This document shows positions 54,771 through 64,000 of a stretch of 64,000 bases of DNA, piece after piece (position 1 is the stretch's first letter; each line of letters begins with the position of its first letter). Both the position numbers and the translations under genes were made by a program. The DNA is from Toxonevra muliebris. Taxonomy: Eukaryota; Arthropoda; Insecta; Diptera; Pallopteridae. Location of the stretch: positions 63,376,079 to 63,440,078 of the forward strand of contig OY829327.1 in assembly GCA_963691655.1 (NCBI GenBank). Direction: 5' to 3'. The notes below the pieces were generated by a model. The model ran no database searches, was not told the DNA's origin, and worked only from the letters and a program-made list of their open reading frames with translations.

Positions 54771-56010
54771 ACTCAATATAATAAAGCAATAAGTAATAAT
54801 ACGAAAGAAAACGTCAAGGTGCAGCTTACTAGTGTTGTTTTGGATGATATATCACCACGTCAACATGGATTCATGAAACATCATTCCACGTCGACGAATC
54901 TAATGGAGTTTAAATAACGGGAATCAAGTGGATGGTCTTTACATGGATTCTTATTCGCAAACTGTCTACATTTAAAATACCGAGTAATCTTTTAATCTGG
55001 ATAAAATCATATTTAACAAATCGTCGTCAATTCGTGAAATTTGGAATTGGTGAATCCGCAGACTTTACAGTTCATTCGGAAGTGACACAAGGTAGTCACA
55101 TTGGTCCTACGCTTTTTTTGATGTTCATAAATGATATTACATCAATTGCATCTGATGACATTTTTATTTCAATGTTAGCTGATGATGTAAGGATAGCAAA
55201 AATCGTTAACAATCCAGATGATGCGCAAGCGCTTCAAACGACAATTAATAAACTTAACTATTGATGCCTTTCGAATGATTTATTTCTTAATCTTGATTAG
55301 TGTGCGGTATTAAAGTTATATCCTCGTAGAACCTTAATAAATTCAACATACCACTACGGTGATTACACATTTACCACTACAGACGTGCAACGTGACTTGG
55401 GAGTAATGATTGTCACAACTGGACCTTAAAAACCATGCTGACATAGGTGAGGAACAGAATGAGAAGCTAAAGCGTGAAGTAACAATCTGTCAAAAATAAA
55501 ATGTATACATTTTCATTGTAATCAAACACAATGTGAAGTTGTCGCTGCCGCTGAAGCTGAAGATGAAGCGAAAAAAATAAGAACTTTTTACGCTTTACAT
55601 TCTGTTCCAGCCTTTAGTTGTTGCCAAAGCAACTGCCGCACTTTGTTTTGCCAAACAATTTTGTTGTAATTCAAATGATCATTCTACCTTAAAACCCATT
55701 TACTTTGCATTGGTCCAATCACATTTAGAAAGCACTGTGTGGTTTACAATTCCACCATCAAGAGCTAATAAAATCGAAAACGTACTAAAACAATTTACCA
55801 GGTTTGCAGTGCGAGAATATCCAAATGCTTTAAACAATTACCATATTTCGCCTTATGACCATCGTCTTACCAAACTTGAAATGATCACTCTCAATCGCCG
55901 CAGGAACAATTTTCGTAGCGCAGAACATTTTAAAGTTATATTACGTAAATTAAGTCGAACACCATCAACTTCTATCACACAAATTTGTAAATATGCGAAG
56001 TATCAAGTAT
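54771..56010 (+). pseudogene. CR1/L2-like LINE reverse transcriptase relic
   Basis: The plus strand reads DDISPRQHGFMKHHSTSTNL, then after a deletion IPSNLLIWIKSYLTNRRQFV, HSEVTQGSHIGPTLFLMFIN and LADDVRIAKI (catalytic Y changed to L; ADD kept). Next comes CLSNDLFLN.DKCAV and DLGVMIVT in shifted frames. After about 190 bp of unrelated sequence (55430-55620) the end resumes: YFALVQSHLESTVWFTIPPS, RFAVREYPNALNNY, LTKLEMITLNRRRNN. QGS.LGP.LF..F(I/V)ND and the terminal ALV.SHLE..W...Y..R...L....L..RR block typify CR1/L2/Daphne-type LINEs. No endonuclease is seen. Confidence 0.72.
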
Positions 56011-56942
56011 CATATTATGATACATACATACATTTCGCCATCTTAAAGTTTATGACAGTTATACATTTCACATACAGATGGCGCAAATGTCCAAGGAATT
56101 ACATGAAGATCTACAATTGTCATCGACAGTGTGGCCAACTCAGCGCTTTTCCCGCTGATTTTAGTGCTTTCTGAAAATTAAAACGCGGAAAAAAGTGATT
56201 TAGAGCTCAGCGTTTATTTTTTAATTTAAAATATCTTCGAAAAATCGAAGAAATTTTCATTGACTAGAAGTATCAGATGTGTGCCTGTATTAGTGAAAAA
56301 GTTTAAATGTATTGAGGTTTCTCGCACTTTTATAAGAAAAAAATTTAACTTTTTTAAGCAAAAACGCGTTTTATGCTTCATTTTAGCGGATTTTGAAAAT
56401 CAAAAGTTTGCCACACTGGTCATCGAAGTTACCGGTACAGAGTTGCAATTTTTGTTCTAGCATTAATCCCCAAAATAAAATTGGTTGTGTATTATTTGTA
56501 AGCAAATAAGAAGCAAATGAAATTAAAAAACACAAGCCAATGAAGTAAAAAATTTAGCGATTGAAAAATTTCATTTGCTTATGTTTCGTTTAGTGCACAA
56601 GAAGTTTCACTTCTGCCTTGTGTTCGTTAATTTGGGTGATCCAAACTAAAAACACAAAATAAATTTTTTATCACCATGAAATATACCAATTAACCAATTA
56701 AGGAGATACTATTGTTATTACATACATATCTATTCAACCAGTTTTTGATAGTGTAAATAAAAAAAAATAATAAAAATTAAAAAGAATAGTGTATGTATAT
56801 ACGAGTAAATATAGCATTGTTATCCCTGCAAGAACACTATATATCAGATGATGCAACATCTGATCATCTGTGCTGATGCCAAAATCCATCAGCACTTCCT
56901 ATCAGTTGAGAGCCTTGGGAAAAAATGATCCAAACTTTATAT
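56011..56942. other. No gene recognised
   Basis: AT-rich. A lone AAGAAGTTTCACTTCTG at about 56608 belongs to the family noted at 41.8 and 42.4 kb. Confidence 0.35.
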
Positions 56943-57375
56943 ACACTGGCGGTCACAAAAACCGCACCGCTTGCAATACTGCTGCAATTTCGGTAATATT
57001 TCCTAGCTTTCTTAAGTATCAAGGAGTGTCATAAAGTTAAATTCCTGAAGAAATCTAATCTAATATGTTAGACTGATCCAGAAAAAAAAGCAAAAGCTTG
57101 AAAGGACAAAAGGATCAAGAAGACTATGGAAGACAAATACGAGAGAAAATGGCATAACCTGAAAGAGAACCATAAATTATTGATTCAAAAGTGCAGTCAC
57201 AATAAGGACAGAGCTAAAGAGTTATTACAACCTGAATATAAATGTCGAAACCTTACGTAGAAAGAAACGAAAGTTCGGTCTGTATGAGAGACGATCAGCC
57301 AAAAAGTCGTTTTTGACGAAATGGATGGAAACAAATCGCCTAGCATGGACTATAAACTACACCAATTGAATAATT
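56943..57375 (+). pseudogene. Tc1-like relic: 5' end and HTH region
   Basis: Starts TA-CACTGGCGGTCACAAAAA, a Tc1-type terminus. Downstream the plus strand reads NVETLRRKKRKFGLYERRSA, KKSFLTKWMETNRLAWT, matching the S.(E/R)TVRRRL.E.GL..RRPAKKPLL(T/S)...(R/K)(K/R)RL.WA region between the HTH and DDE domains of Tc1 transposases. Everything after about 57375 is missing. The match is by motif; stops precede it (after EYKCRNLT). Confidence 0.65.
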
Positions 57376-58114
57376 AAATAATGTCTTGTAGGCGTCAATT
57401 GAATAGGGCCAGATTCAAACACACACACTCTCTCATGTACTAGATTTTGAAATAACGAAGTGTTATGCAGACTAGTAGTAATGAGAAAAACACAACAACA
57501 AATAAGTATACATAACGGTAGTGGTAGTTTTCTTTCAATATCTCTATTCAGCGAAGATATTTGGAATCATATCTGTAATTCTTGGTTATAGTTTCAAATA
57601 TTAGTAGCTTATATAGGATATTGAAAGATTAAGAACTACCACTAAGATCATTGATGAGGAATCGTGGCGGATTCCGAAACGGCCATCTGATTTGGCCGTC
57701 TCTGTATACATTGTTGTTGTGATGACTACACATGTAGTTCCTTTAGCATGCAACACATTATTTAATGAAGCACATATATGGAACAGTAGTCAAGACTTTG
57801 AAAACTAATTTTCATAGTCTACAAAAAAACATAATAACAATTGAACTCTGGCAGACTCGAGAAAAGTTATATGATCGGGCAAATTAAACTCAATTTTTTA
57901 TGCGCATTTAATCATCGGATATATAGATATAGAGCAATGCAAGGATAACTGTGTAGCGAAAAGAAATAAACAATGAACTGTCAAACGAAACCATAATTGA
58001 AACCAGCTGAATCAATGTGAACGATTGCAGTTTCGTTCAAAACCATTTGCCGAAACTATGCAATTTCGGCTCAATTGGAACATGGTATTACACACATGAT
58101 TTTCATGTTACATA
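57376..58114. other. No gene recognised (within myosin intron)
   Basis: No exon or repeat boundary was identified. Confidence 0.35.
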
Positions 58115-58116
58115 TA

Positions 58117-59458
58117 CACTTGTGGTCACATAATTAAGTCACTAGAACAATATTTTATGCTGAGTTTGAAAAATATTTTGTATTAGCAGTCCAAGAATTT
58201 TTTATAATGTCATTTAGCGGTAACATTAGTAGCCTTAAAAAATATTAAGAGCAATTGCAACCAACTTGACTTAGTGCACTTAAATTCAGTAAAAACCAAA
58301 AAAAATTGATCATTTACACATTTCTGTATACTTTAGTTGAACAATTGTTGATTTTGGTTGTGACGGGCAAAAATAAGAGTTTCACTCCATCGAAGAGGGA
58401 GCTCATTTGGAAAACTTTCCAGAACCTTGGGATTATTGCAAAGGTCGTGGAAGAGCTAGCTTTTTTACGTGGAAAAGTAGTCAATGAAAAACTCAAATCA
58501 TTTCACAATTTGCAACGCAAAAAAACACTTAAGAAGTCTCTAGCTGAGATAGGTACTTGATTAGGCTCAACAAAATGAACGATTTCTTAACTTTCATCAA
58601 ACTAAGATCACAAATGGACTTAGATTATAATTTGAAAATATCAGCCAGAACTATACGCAAGCGATTAAACGAAAAAATAATATTACGACGAATTAGCAGA
58701 CATAAACCCAACGGTCCAAAAAAAAAATATTACGCAGCGTATTCAATTCGCTAAACGATATCTCCACTAGTACCAGCATTTTTGGAAAACGATTGTTTGG
58801 AGCGATGAATCCAAATTAAATGTGTTTGGGATCGATGGGAGGCTCTTTGTTAGGCATCCATCAAATACTGGGCTGGACCCAAAATTTACTAAAAAAAAAA
58901 ATTTAAAACATGGGGCCCTTTTGTAATGGTTTGGTGGTTTTTCACTTCATCTGGAGTTAGTCCAATTGCTTAAATCGATAGTCAAATTACTGAAGAAAAG
59001 TACAAAGGCATCCTTAAAAATCATCTTCCCCGAGGATACGGTGAAAGTTTACCTTTGGGTTGAATCTTTCAGCATGATAACGACCCGAAACACACATATC
59101 CGGTCGTTAAGTCTTGGTTAACTGAGAACAAAATAAAAATTCTCGAGTGGCCTGCCCAAATCCATATTTAAACCATATAGAAAATCTATAGAGTATCTTA
59201 AAAAGGGTCGTGGCAGCGCAAAAACCTTCAAATAAGGCTTCCTTGTGGGCTATCATTCAGGAGAAATAGAATCAAACCACTGCTGCCCAATGCTCTGGTA
59301 CTAGTCGAAGAAATAAACAGAAATTATCAGGCAAAAATGGTTTCCACAAAGTACTAACAGTACCAAAGGTAAAATTTCAGTTGAAAGTTAAAAATCAACA
59401 AACTTATTATTTTTAAATATTTTTGTTTAGCATATGTCTTAATTATATGACAGCAAAT
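58117..59458 (+). mobile_element. Tc1-like transposon, degraded
   Basis: Left end CACTTGTGGTCACATAATTA then AGTCA; right end, reverse complemented, TTGCTGTCATATAATTAAGACA. TA neighbours lie at 58115-58116 and about 59459-59460. It contains a broken transposase. A further Tc1-type terminus AGTGGTTGCCAAAAGTCTTG lies nearby at 59685 and belongs to another copy. Confidence 0.68.
58360..59380 (+). pseudogene. Tc1-like transposase, frameshifted
   Basis: In changing frames: FTPSKRELIWKTFQNLGIIA (HTH1), then ISARTIRKRLNEKIILRRIS (HTH2). The DDE part starts TIVWSDESKLNVFGIDGRLF (first catalytic D) and NTGLDPKFT..NLKHG, then [10 protein letters not shown] in a shifted frame (second D). It ends LEWPAQIHI, which should read LEWPAQSPDLNP.EN, with the last catalytic position near ENL. 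The order, spacing and [19 protein letters not shown] motifs are those of Tc1 transposases (D,D34E type). Several frameshifts and stops make it dead. Confidence 0.78.
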
Positions 59459-60209
59459 TACACCATAGACATATGATAATTTGGAAAAATTTTACATATT
59501 TGACATTATAACTGTTTATTTCTTTTATAATTTTAAATATTGAACTGTTATTTATTTATTTTACCGTTGGTTTTGTTTCTTCTCAATAAAAATTTTATAT
59601 TTTCTCAAAACTCTTCTGCTCATAAGAGTTTGACTTAAGTGCATATCTCACTTGCATCGCTTAGGAAAATAAAACTTCAAAATAGTGGTTGCCAAAAGTC
59701 TTGCACGCAGACACTTCTGACCAGGGCTCAAATCCCACAAATTTATTTTTTAAACTTTTTGAACAAAGCGGTACAATTCTTTAGTAGCGTAACTTTATAA
59801 GACTTGCTCTTAATGCGATAGGTCTGACTAAAAAGCAATAATCGGTAAAACAGAAGTGGAACTCGAATTGAATTAAAACTCCGATATGCTCACTGGTTTA
59901 CACTATGATCACAAGGTGAATTTACGAAAAACTGACTGTACAGTTTCAAAAAGAAGCACGATTTGTAACTGTGACAGCTCGAGCTCTGTTCAGCGCTAAA
60001 AAGAAACGACTATAGAGAGAGTGTTTAAATCTGTGTATAATTACCTTTCGTTCGCTAGAATGAGTTGAGCTATCGAGCTTAAAGTTCGTTCCCATACATA
60101 ATTTAGTGAACAATTATAAACTTCACTCAGTTTTTGTTGCCCAACTTCCTTTTAAAAATTGTTTTTCATATTGACGAAATTTCCAATATATAATTTATTG
60201 AATTTACAG

Positions 60210-60317
60210 GATTATGTACTTAAATACCATGGACATAAACTCGGAATTTTGGATCCACATGTCTTTGCTTTGGCTGAAGCTGCTTATAGGAGTATAATTG
60301 ATGACGACATTAATCAG
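60210..60317 (+). CDS. Unconventional myosin head exon (pre-P-loop)
   Basis: Borders are an ATTTACAG acceptor and a GTATAT donor; exon phase 0 on both sides. It encodes DYVLKYHGHKLGILDPHVFA, LAEAAYRSIIDDDINQ. This is the conserved myosin-head segment ...Y.G..LG..PPH(V/I)FA(L/I)A..AYR.M.....NQ that stands directly before the P-loop (SGESGAGKT), which must lie in the next exon; I did not find it in the remaining 3.7 kb. The exon is on the same strand and in phase with 47799-47913, with one exon (TYVGDIL.AVNPF..IYT) unaccounted for in between. It reads clean, so the gene may be functional despite the transposon-filled intron. Class not assigned. Confidence 0.85.
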
Positions 60318-60617
60318 GTATATCAATAAAAATAAGTTGAAATTATAAAAATTATAAAATGGCCTATAAAAAAAAAACCGTTGAGAAACTATTATACTCA
60401 GCCATGTTATTGCAGTAATATGAATTGATTGTTTTGATTTCAATTTCACTCGAAAGTGATATTCGAAACATGGCTGACTATCTTTAAAGAAAATGGTCCT
60501 TGTTAAAAATTCTGTGATAATAAAGAATAACAGATAAACTCGAAAGTCGAATAAAAACCTGTTGCGTATTTTTTTTTATAAATCCCAAAATGTTGAAATT
60601 TTTTCAAAAATTTATTA

Positions 60618-61763
60618 TAAGGAGTGAGATTGAAAAAATCTTATTGTAACATTTTCTTTGATCAAGTTATCTTTGAAAAATGTCAGTTGTTATTTTTAAT
60701 GACAAACATGTTGATTTATTGTAAGTTCGATCAAAATGAGTGAAGAAAAAGAAGTACGTCTTAAAATTATTAAAAATTTTTCAAAAAAAATCCAGATTGG
60801 TTAAACAAAAAATTGGCCAAAGAATTGAAGGTCTGCCGTCAAACTGTTTAAAATGTTATTAAACAGTTTCAGGAGAATTTGACCATCGATAGGAAACCTG
60901 GTTCGGGAAGAAAACACGGACCACATGATATTGGGAAAGCCAAGAAAATAGAAAGTATACTGAAAAGATCTCCAAACACATTTGGTAGAAAAGCTTCCCG
61001 GTTAGCCCAGTGCTCTGACTATTTGGTGCGAAAAGTTAAAGCCAATGCAGGTTTGAAAACATACAAAGTCCAAAAACTTCCAGACAGGAATGCTGTAAAA
61101 AATTTAGACGTCAGAAGTAGGGCTCGGAAATTAAAATCGAATTTCATACAAAAATATTCATGTTATGTAATGGACTTCGAAACGTATGTACTGGCAGATT
61201 TTACGCAGCTTCCGGGTCAAAATTTTTATGTAGAACAATTTAGAATCCAAAAGCAGACAAATTTTCCTAAACAAAATCCTGGTATGGCAAGCTATATGCA
61301 GTTGCGTCAAAAGAAGCAAATCATTTGTTACAGTGGGCTCTATAAATACCGAAATATACATCAAAGAATGTTTGAAAAAAAGACATTTCCTTTCATAAGC
61401 GAGCACAATGTGTCCACATATTTTTGGCGTGTCCGGAGCTAAGGCCAGTGGAGAAATATTGGGCTCTTGTGAAAAGAAACTTAAAGAGCACAAAAAAGGT
61501 GTCTCAGAATATCGAAGATTTTAAAAGGAGATGGGCAAACTGTTCCAAAAAGGTGTCTGAAACAACTATCAAATCTCTAATGGAAGGCTTACCAAAAAAG
61601 GTCCACGAGTTAATAAATAGTGGCTAGAACTATAAAAGTTATATTTTTCTGTAATTTGTAAAATATTATCAATTAATTAAAAAAATAATCAAAACTCTAA
61701 GATCAACCGTTTAAAATTTAATTTTATATATGTATGTTCAGATTTTTTCGATCTCACTCCTTA
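60618..61763 (+). mobile_element. Mariner-type (IS630-Tc1) element nested in H
   Basis: TIRs TAAGGAGTGAGATTGAAAAA and, reverse complemented, TAAGGAGTGAGATCGAAAAA (26 bp each, one mismatch, continuing AATCT). TA duplicates at 60616-60617 and 61764-61765. 1146 bp, with a single transposase reading direction. Confidence 0.85.
60736..61627 (+). pseudogene. Mariner-type transposase, internally deleted
   Basis: Starts MSEEKEVRLKIIKNF (60736). A frameshifted HTH region follows (KKNPDWL..KKLAKELKVCRQTV), then TIDRKPGSGRKHGPHDIGKA, RSPNTFGRKASRLAQCSDYL. The DDE part has CYVMDFETYVLADFTQLPGQ where MDDETY is usual: the first catalytic aspartate pair is D-F here. It continues IICYSGLYKYRNIHQRMFEK. After TYFW the frame jumps to ACPELRPVEKYWALVKRNLK. 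The piece between, which should hold the second catalytic aspartate (PD.A..HYA), is missing. The end NCSKKVSETTIKSLMEGLPK is intact. CPELRP.EKYWA is typical of an insect IS630-Tc1 lineage; clade not named. Non-functional. Confidence 0.8.
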
Positions 61764-62069
61764 TATATATATTAGCAGTTTCCATAGTTTTTTATTAATT
61801 AAACTCCAATAATTATGTAAGAACTTTCAATATTTTGAGTTTTATATTGGAAAATACGCAACTGGTTTTTAGTCGACTTTTGAGTTTAACTGTTTTTCCT
61901 TATTGCCACAGAATTATGTGGGGTTTTAGAACACTGGAATGACATTAGAACCAATCCACTCATACTACATAAGTAAGTAATGGTATCGTTTGCTTTTGTA
62001 ATTACGTTAGGAGTCCATGTGGAGCCTAAAAAATTAAAAAAAATTATTTAATTGATTTAAAAAAAAAAA

Positions 62070-62140
62070 AATGTTGGCTCCTCATGGGATTGAACCACGG
62101 GTGTGTAGTACAACATTTGATCTTCTAACGTATTTAAAAA
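62070..62140 (-). repeat. Possible tRNA-like (SINE) relic
   Basis: The minus strand has CGTGGTTCAATCCCATGAGG then AGCCA, a good box B and a CCA-like end. The box A side is too degraded to support a tRNA gene. Confidence 0.3.
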
Positions 62141-62780
62141 AAACAGCGATGTGCTATAAAACCGTTGGAAAATATCGCGCATAAAATTTTTGTTGCACTG
62201 TGCTATTATTCTTCCATCGATGGCACAGTGGAGTATTTGACCAACTTGGGCAGACAAAATTAATTCAATGAGTAAGCAGGTTCTAATCATGTCTGTTTTC
62301 TGATTTTCATTAACCCTGTACGGCCATTGGGACATATGTGACTCATCTGCGGTTTTTTCTCTTATAGACATTTTCAAACAATTTCTAATTGTTATATTTA
62401 CTTTATTAATTTATACAAGACTAACCAAATTGGAGTTCACTGATAAAAAACATATTAATCTTCTTCAAATTTATCTTAAATTCAAAATACTTACGGCCGT
62501 ATTATTCCCTTTTCTGAAAGTTAGCTATAAAACTAATTTCTCAAAAACTTGCTATGAAAAAAATTGGCACTTTTTCACTTTTAATATTGAAATTAATTTT
62601 AGCTTTCAAACGCATAGCTAGCTGCGACACAAAACCAATTAAAACAGACCATCTCCGAAAAATTGCAATCGACTGTTGCATCAAAAACTGCGAAACCAAT
62701 TGACTCATCATCAATCAAGGAAAATTTTTCCTTACCTTAATTTCCGGAAAATCGCATATTTATAAAAAGGGGGGAAAAAC
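62141..62780. other. No gene recognised
   Basis: AT-rich. The minus frame 62057-62377 has no recognised motif. Confidence 0.35.
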
Positions 62781-62789
62781 ATAATCTTA

Positions 62790-63262
62790 TCATAGATTAT
62801 GATGACAAGAACGAATGAAGCAAGGCAGCAAAGCATGCAGCGAAAATGGAATATGAACTAAAATGAATGGAGGCTAGATTAAAAGAAAGAGAATTAGAAA
62901 AGACAATTGGAGCGAGAACACCTCGCTGAATGCCATCACGATACGCCATCAAGAAAGTATTTTCGCTATGAAAACAGTTTTTAAGCGCGATTTTATTATA
63001 ATAAAATTATTTAATTAGTATACATATTTTTGTTATTTTATTATTAACGAATTGAAAAAATGTGTGCTAATCCCAGGTGATTTGTGGCCAAATGTTATAT
63101 TAGCGTAACCTGAATCACCAACTATGATATATCGACCGAAATGGCCAGCATCGAAACTCATTTTTAAATTTGAAGCCGAAAAGATGATTTGGTCATGGCT
63201 CGCTCCGGTCCATCGCTTCACAATGCCTAAAATCTTTAAATTGGCAAAAGACACAGTTTAAT
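62790..63262 (-). pseudogene. PIF/Harbinger relic: HARBI1-type nuclease and MSANTD-like partner
   Basis: The minus strand (63262-63033) reads LKILGIVKRWTGASHDQIIF, SASNLKMSFDAGHFGRYIIV, GDSGYANITF. This matches the (V)..WPGS.HD..I...S.L...F..G.......LGDSGYP block of DDE_4/HARBI1 nucleases; HD and GD(S)GY hold two catalytic aspartates. Just beside it on the plus strand (62819-62925) lie KHAAKMEYELK then MEARLKERELEKTIGART, like the coiled C-terminus of the Myb/SANT (MSANTD) protein these elements also encode. Both are fragments. A Harbinger source in the window fits the 3-bp TTA duplications of MITEs A, B and D. Confidence 0.65.
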
Positions 63263-63374
63263 CATTTAAAGAAAATTATCCATTTCTGCTGCGGAAAGCT
63301 TCGGCCTAAGAAATCAAATGTTTGAATTGGTTGAAATATAAATCAATATTTAGAGTTTAGAGTTGTGGGTGGGC

Positions 63375-64000
63375 TGGACTTAACCATAGCACTCCCTCAA
63401 CGAGGACCATTGTGTTATACCAAGGATTGCACCAGTTGAAGAGAGTAGAGAGACATTAAAGTTATGTATAAAAATAAATTTCATAATAACTATAATCATA
63501 TACATACACACTATATATAAACATAAGTAAATGTAATATAAGTGCCACTAACCTAGTTCTAAGTTAAGCTTAAGGCCTCAGCAGCCATAGCTCAATCCAC
63601 ATTAGCTTTAAATTTAAATTTATAGTTAATTGTTAATAAATAAATAAATAAATAAAGTTATGTAGGGATAAATGGGAAGAAAAAAGTTCTAGGGTCTCTC
63701 AATCTCGAACTTCTTTGTTTCACTGATGAACCATACATGATGGACATTTTTCATACTCAGGACATCACTACCCAACAGCTTTAATCTGATTCTCGCGAAC
63801 GCCGGACAGCTACAAAGATAACGCCCCGTAGTATCGTCGTCCTCAAGACACGATTGGCAAATTGGATCGGTGATGACGTCCATGTTAGTCATATGCTGAC
63901 CACATGTGCTGTGCCCCGTGATGACAACCACCAGTAATCTCCGGTTCTTTCTTCTCAGTTTGAGAAGAAATTCCGCTGATTTCCTGTTAGGTTGTCTCAC
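63375..64000 (-). mobile_element. LINE-4: 3' end of a non-LTR retrotransposon, runs off the window
   Basis: The minus strand encodes KSAEFLLKLRRKNRRLLVVV, ITGHSTCGQHMTNMDVITDP, then ICQSCLEDDDTTGRYLCSCP and AFARIRLKLLG. This is the post-RNase H region and a C-x2-C...C-x-C zinc knuckle of the R1/LOA/I-type LINEs seen elsewhere in the window. The 3' UTR (63457-63375) has TTGGTATAACACAATGGTCC, close to GTGGTATCACAATGGGCC in SINE-1 and LINE-3. It is interrupted by a plus-strand LINE tail at 63469-63653. Confidence 0.75.
63469..63653 (+). mobile_element. 5'-truncated LINE tail with (AAAT)n end
   Basis: Flanked by AAAGTTATGTA at 63458-63468 and 63654-63664 (11-bp duplication). It ends TTAATAAATAAATAAATAAA, the 3' tail of a plus-strand LINE of which only UTR is present. 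Confidence 0.75.

Larger units (their letters stand above)
60519..61922. mobile_element. Element H with about 100-bp TIRs
   Basis: Left arm 60519-60605 (TTCTGTGATAATAAAGAATA, then TAAACTCGAAAGTCGA, AACCTGTTGCGTATTTT). Right arm, reverse complemented, about 61922-61800 (TTCTGTGGCAATAAGGAAAA, TTAAACTCAAAAGTCGACTA, AACCAGTTGCGTATTTT). The interior holds a mariner-type element. A solo arm is at 6.24-6.37 kb. Confidence 0.7.

Noticed and set aside
59684..59745. Possible tRNA gene (GGGCTCAAATCCC)
   Set aside because: A box B-like string is present but no box A at the right distance and no cloverleaf. The preceding AGTGGTTGCCAAAAGTCTTG is a Tc1-type terminus.
1..64000. LTR retrotransposon or endogenous retrovirus
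   Set aside because: No paired LTRs, primer-binding site, protease or integrase motifs were seen. All RT sequences are of non-LTR or Penelope type.
1..64000. CRISPR array, bacterial operon or symbiont DNA
   Set aside because: No regularly spaced identical repeats, no ribosome-binding-site-led gene clusters, and introns are present. The short-motif arrays in J, K and L have irregular spacing and mixed orientation.

Overview
The window looks like non-bacterial, AT-rich, TE-packed nuclear DNA from a higher dipteran insect. The evidence is GT-AG introns, spliced host exons whose products resemble dipteran proteins, and insect-type transposons of many classes (Tc1/mariner, pogo/Tigger, PIF/Harbinger, hAT, piggyBac-like, Penelope, several non-LTR retrotransposons, tRNA-derived SINEs). 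A tephritid-like fly is a reasonable guess from the repeat style, but the sequence alone does not prove it. No CRISPR, operon, rRNA gene or functional tRNA was seen.

Host genes are few and all are interrupted by introns, so single-frame reading misses them. At 11.04-11.40 kb (minus) lies a complete three-exon gene for the NDUFA4/MLRQ subunit of the respiratory chain (83 aa). At 16.26-16.53 kb (minus) are the last two coding exons of Sec22, an ER-Golgi SNARE; its upstream intron carries nested transposons. At 47.80-47.91 kb and 60.21-60.32 kb (plus) are two in-phase exons of one unconventional myosin head, separated by about 12.3 kb of nested transposons. At least one exon between them was not located.

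Layout. 0-8 kb: LINE relics and nested MITEs (A1 holding B1) inside a 76-bp repeat. 8.6-10.5 kb: a long-TIR element holding a LINE RNase H relic. 11-13 kb: ND-MLRQ, a foldback element and a small hAT MITE. 13.5-18.3 kb: tRNA-like repeats, the Sec22 3' end, and MITEs C, A2 and D2. 18.5-25 kb: large non-coding elements J, O and MITE B2. 28.7-30.4 kb: a SINE in a foldback, and a Tigger-like MITE in another element. 31.2-38.0 kb: a 6.8-kb hAT-bounded composite containing a LINE, GTTCCCGTAC-type elements with a PHD-finger relic, a piggyBac-like relic and element K. 40.5-41.3 kb: MITE C3 split by D1. 42.5-47 kb: a nearly full-length but broken LINE whose endonuclease is split by a SINE. 47.2-47.7 kb: a mariner relic. 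48.9-51.9 kb: element F with two E elements and C4. 52.1-54.2 kb: a Penelope-like element with inverted arms. 54.3-59.5 kb: pogo, LINE and Tc1 relics. 60.5-61.9 kb: a mariner-type element nested in element H. 62.8-64 kb: a Harbinger relic, a LINE tail and another LINE.

The most interesting signals are these. A SINE shares its 3' tail with a LINE in the same window, and shares a central core with a second SINE that has a different head and tail. Two different MITE families inserted at exactly the same TTA in separate copies of MITE C, and a third copy shows the empty site. The Penelope-like element has 0.48-kb inverted arms with hammerhead-like cores. Several non-coding elements are built from repeated 10-14-nt motifs.

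All coordinates and matches were read by eye. No database search or alignment program was run, so family names rest on recognised motifs.
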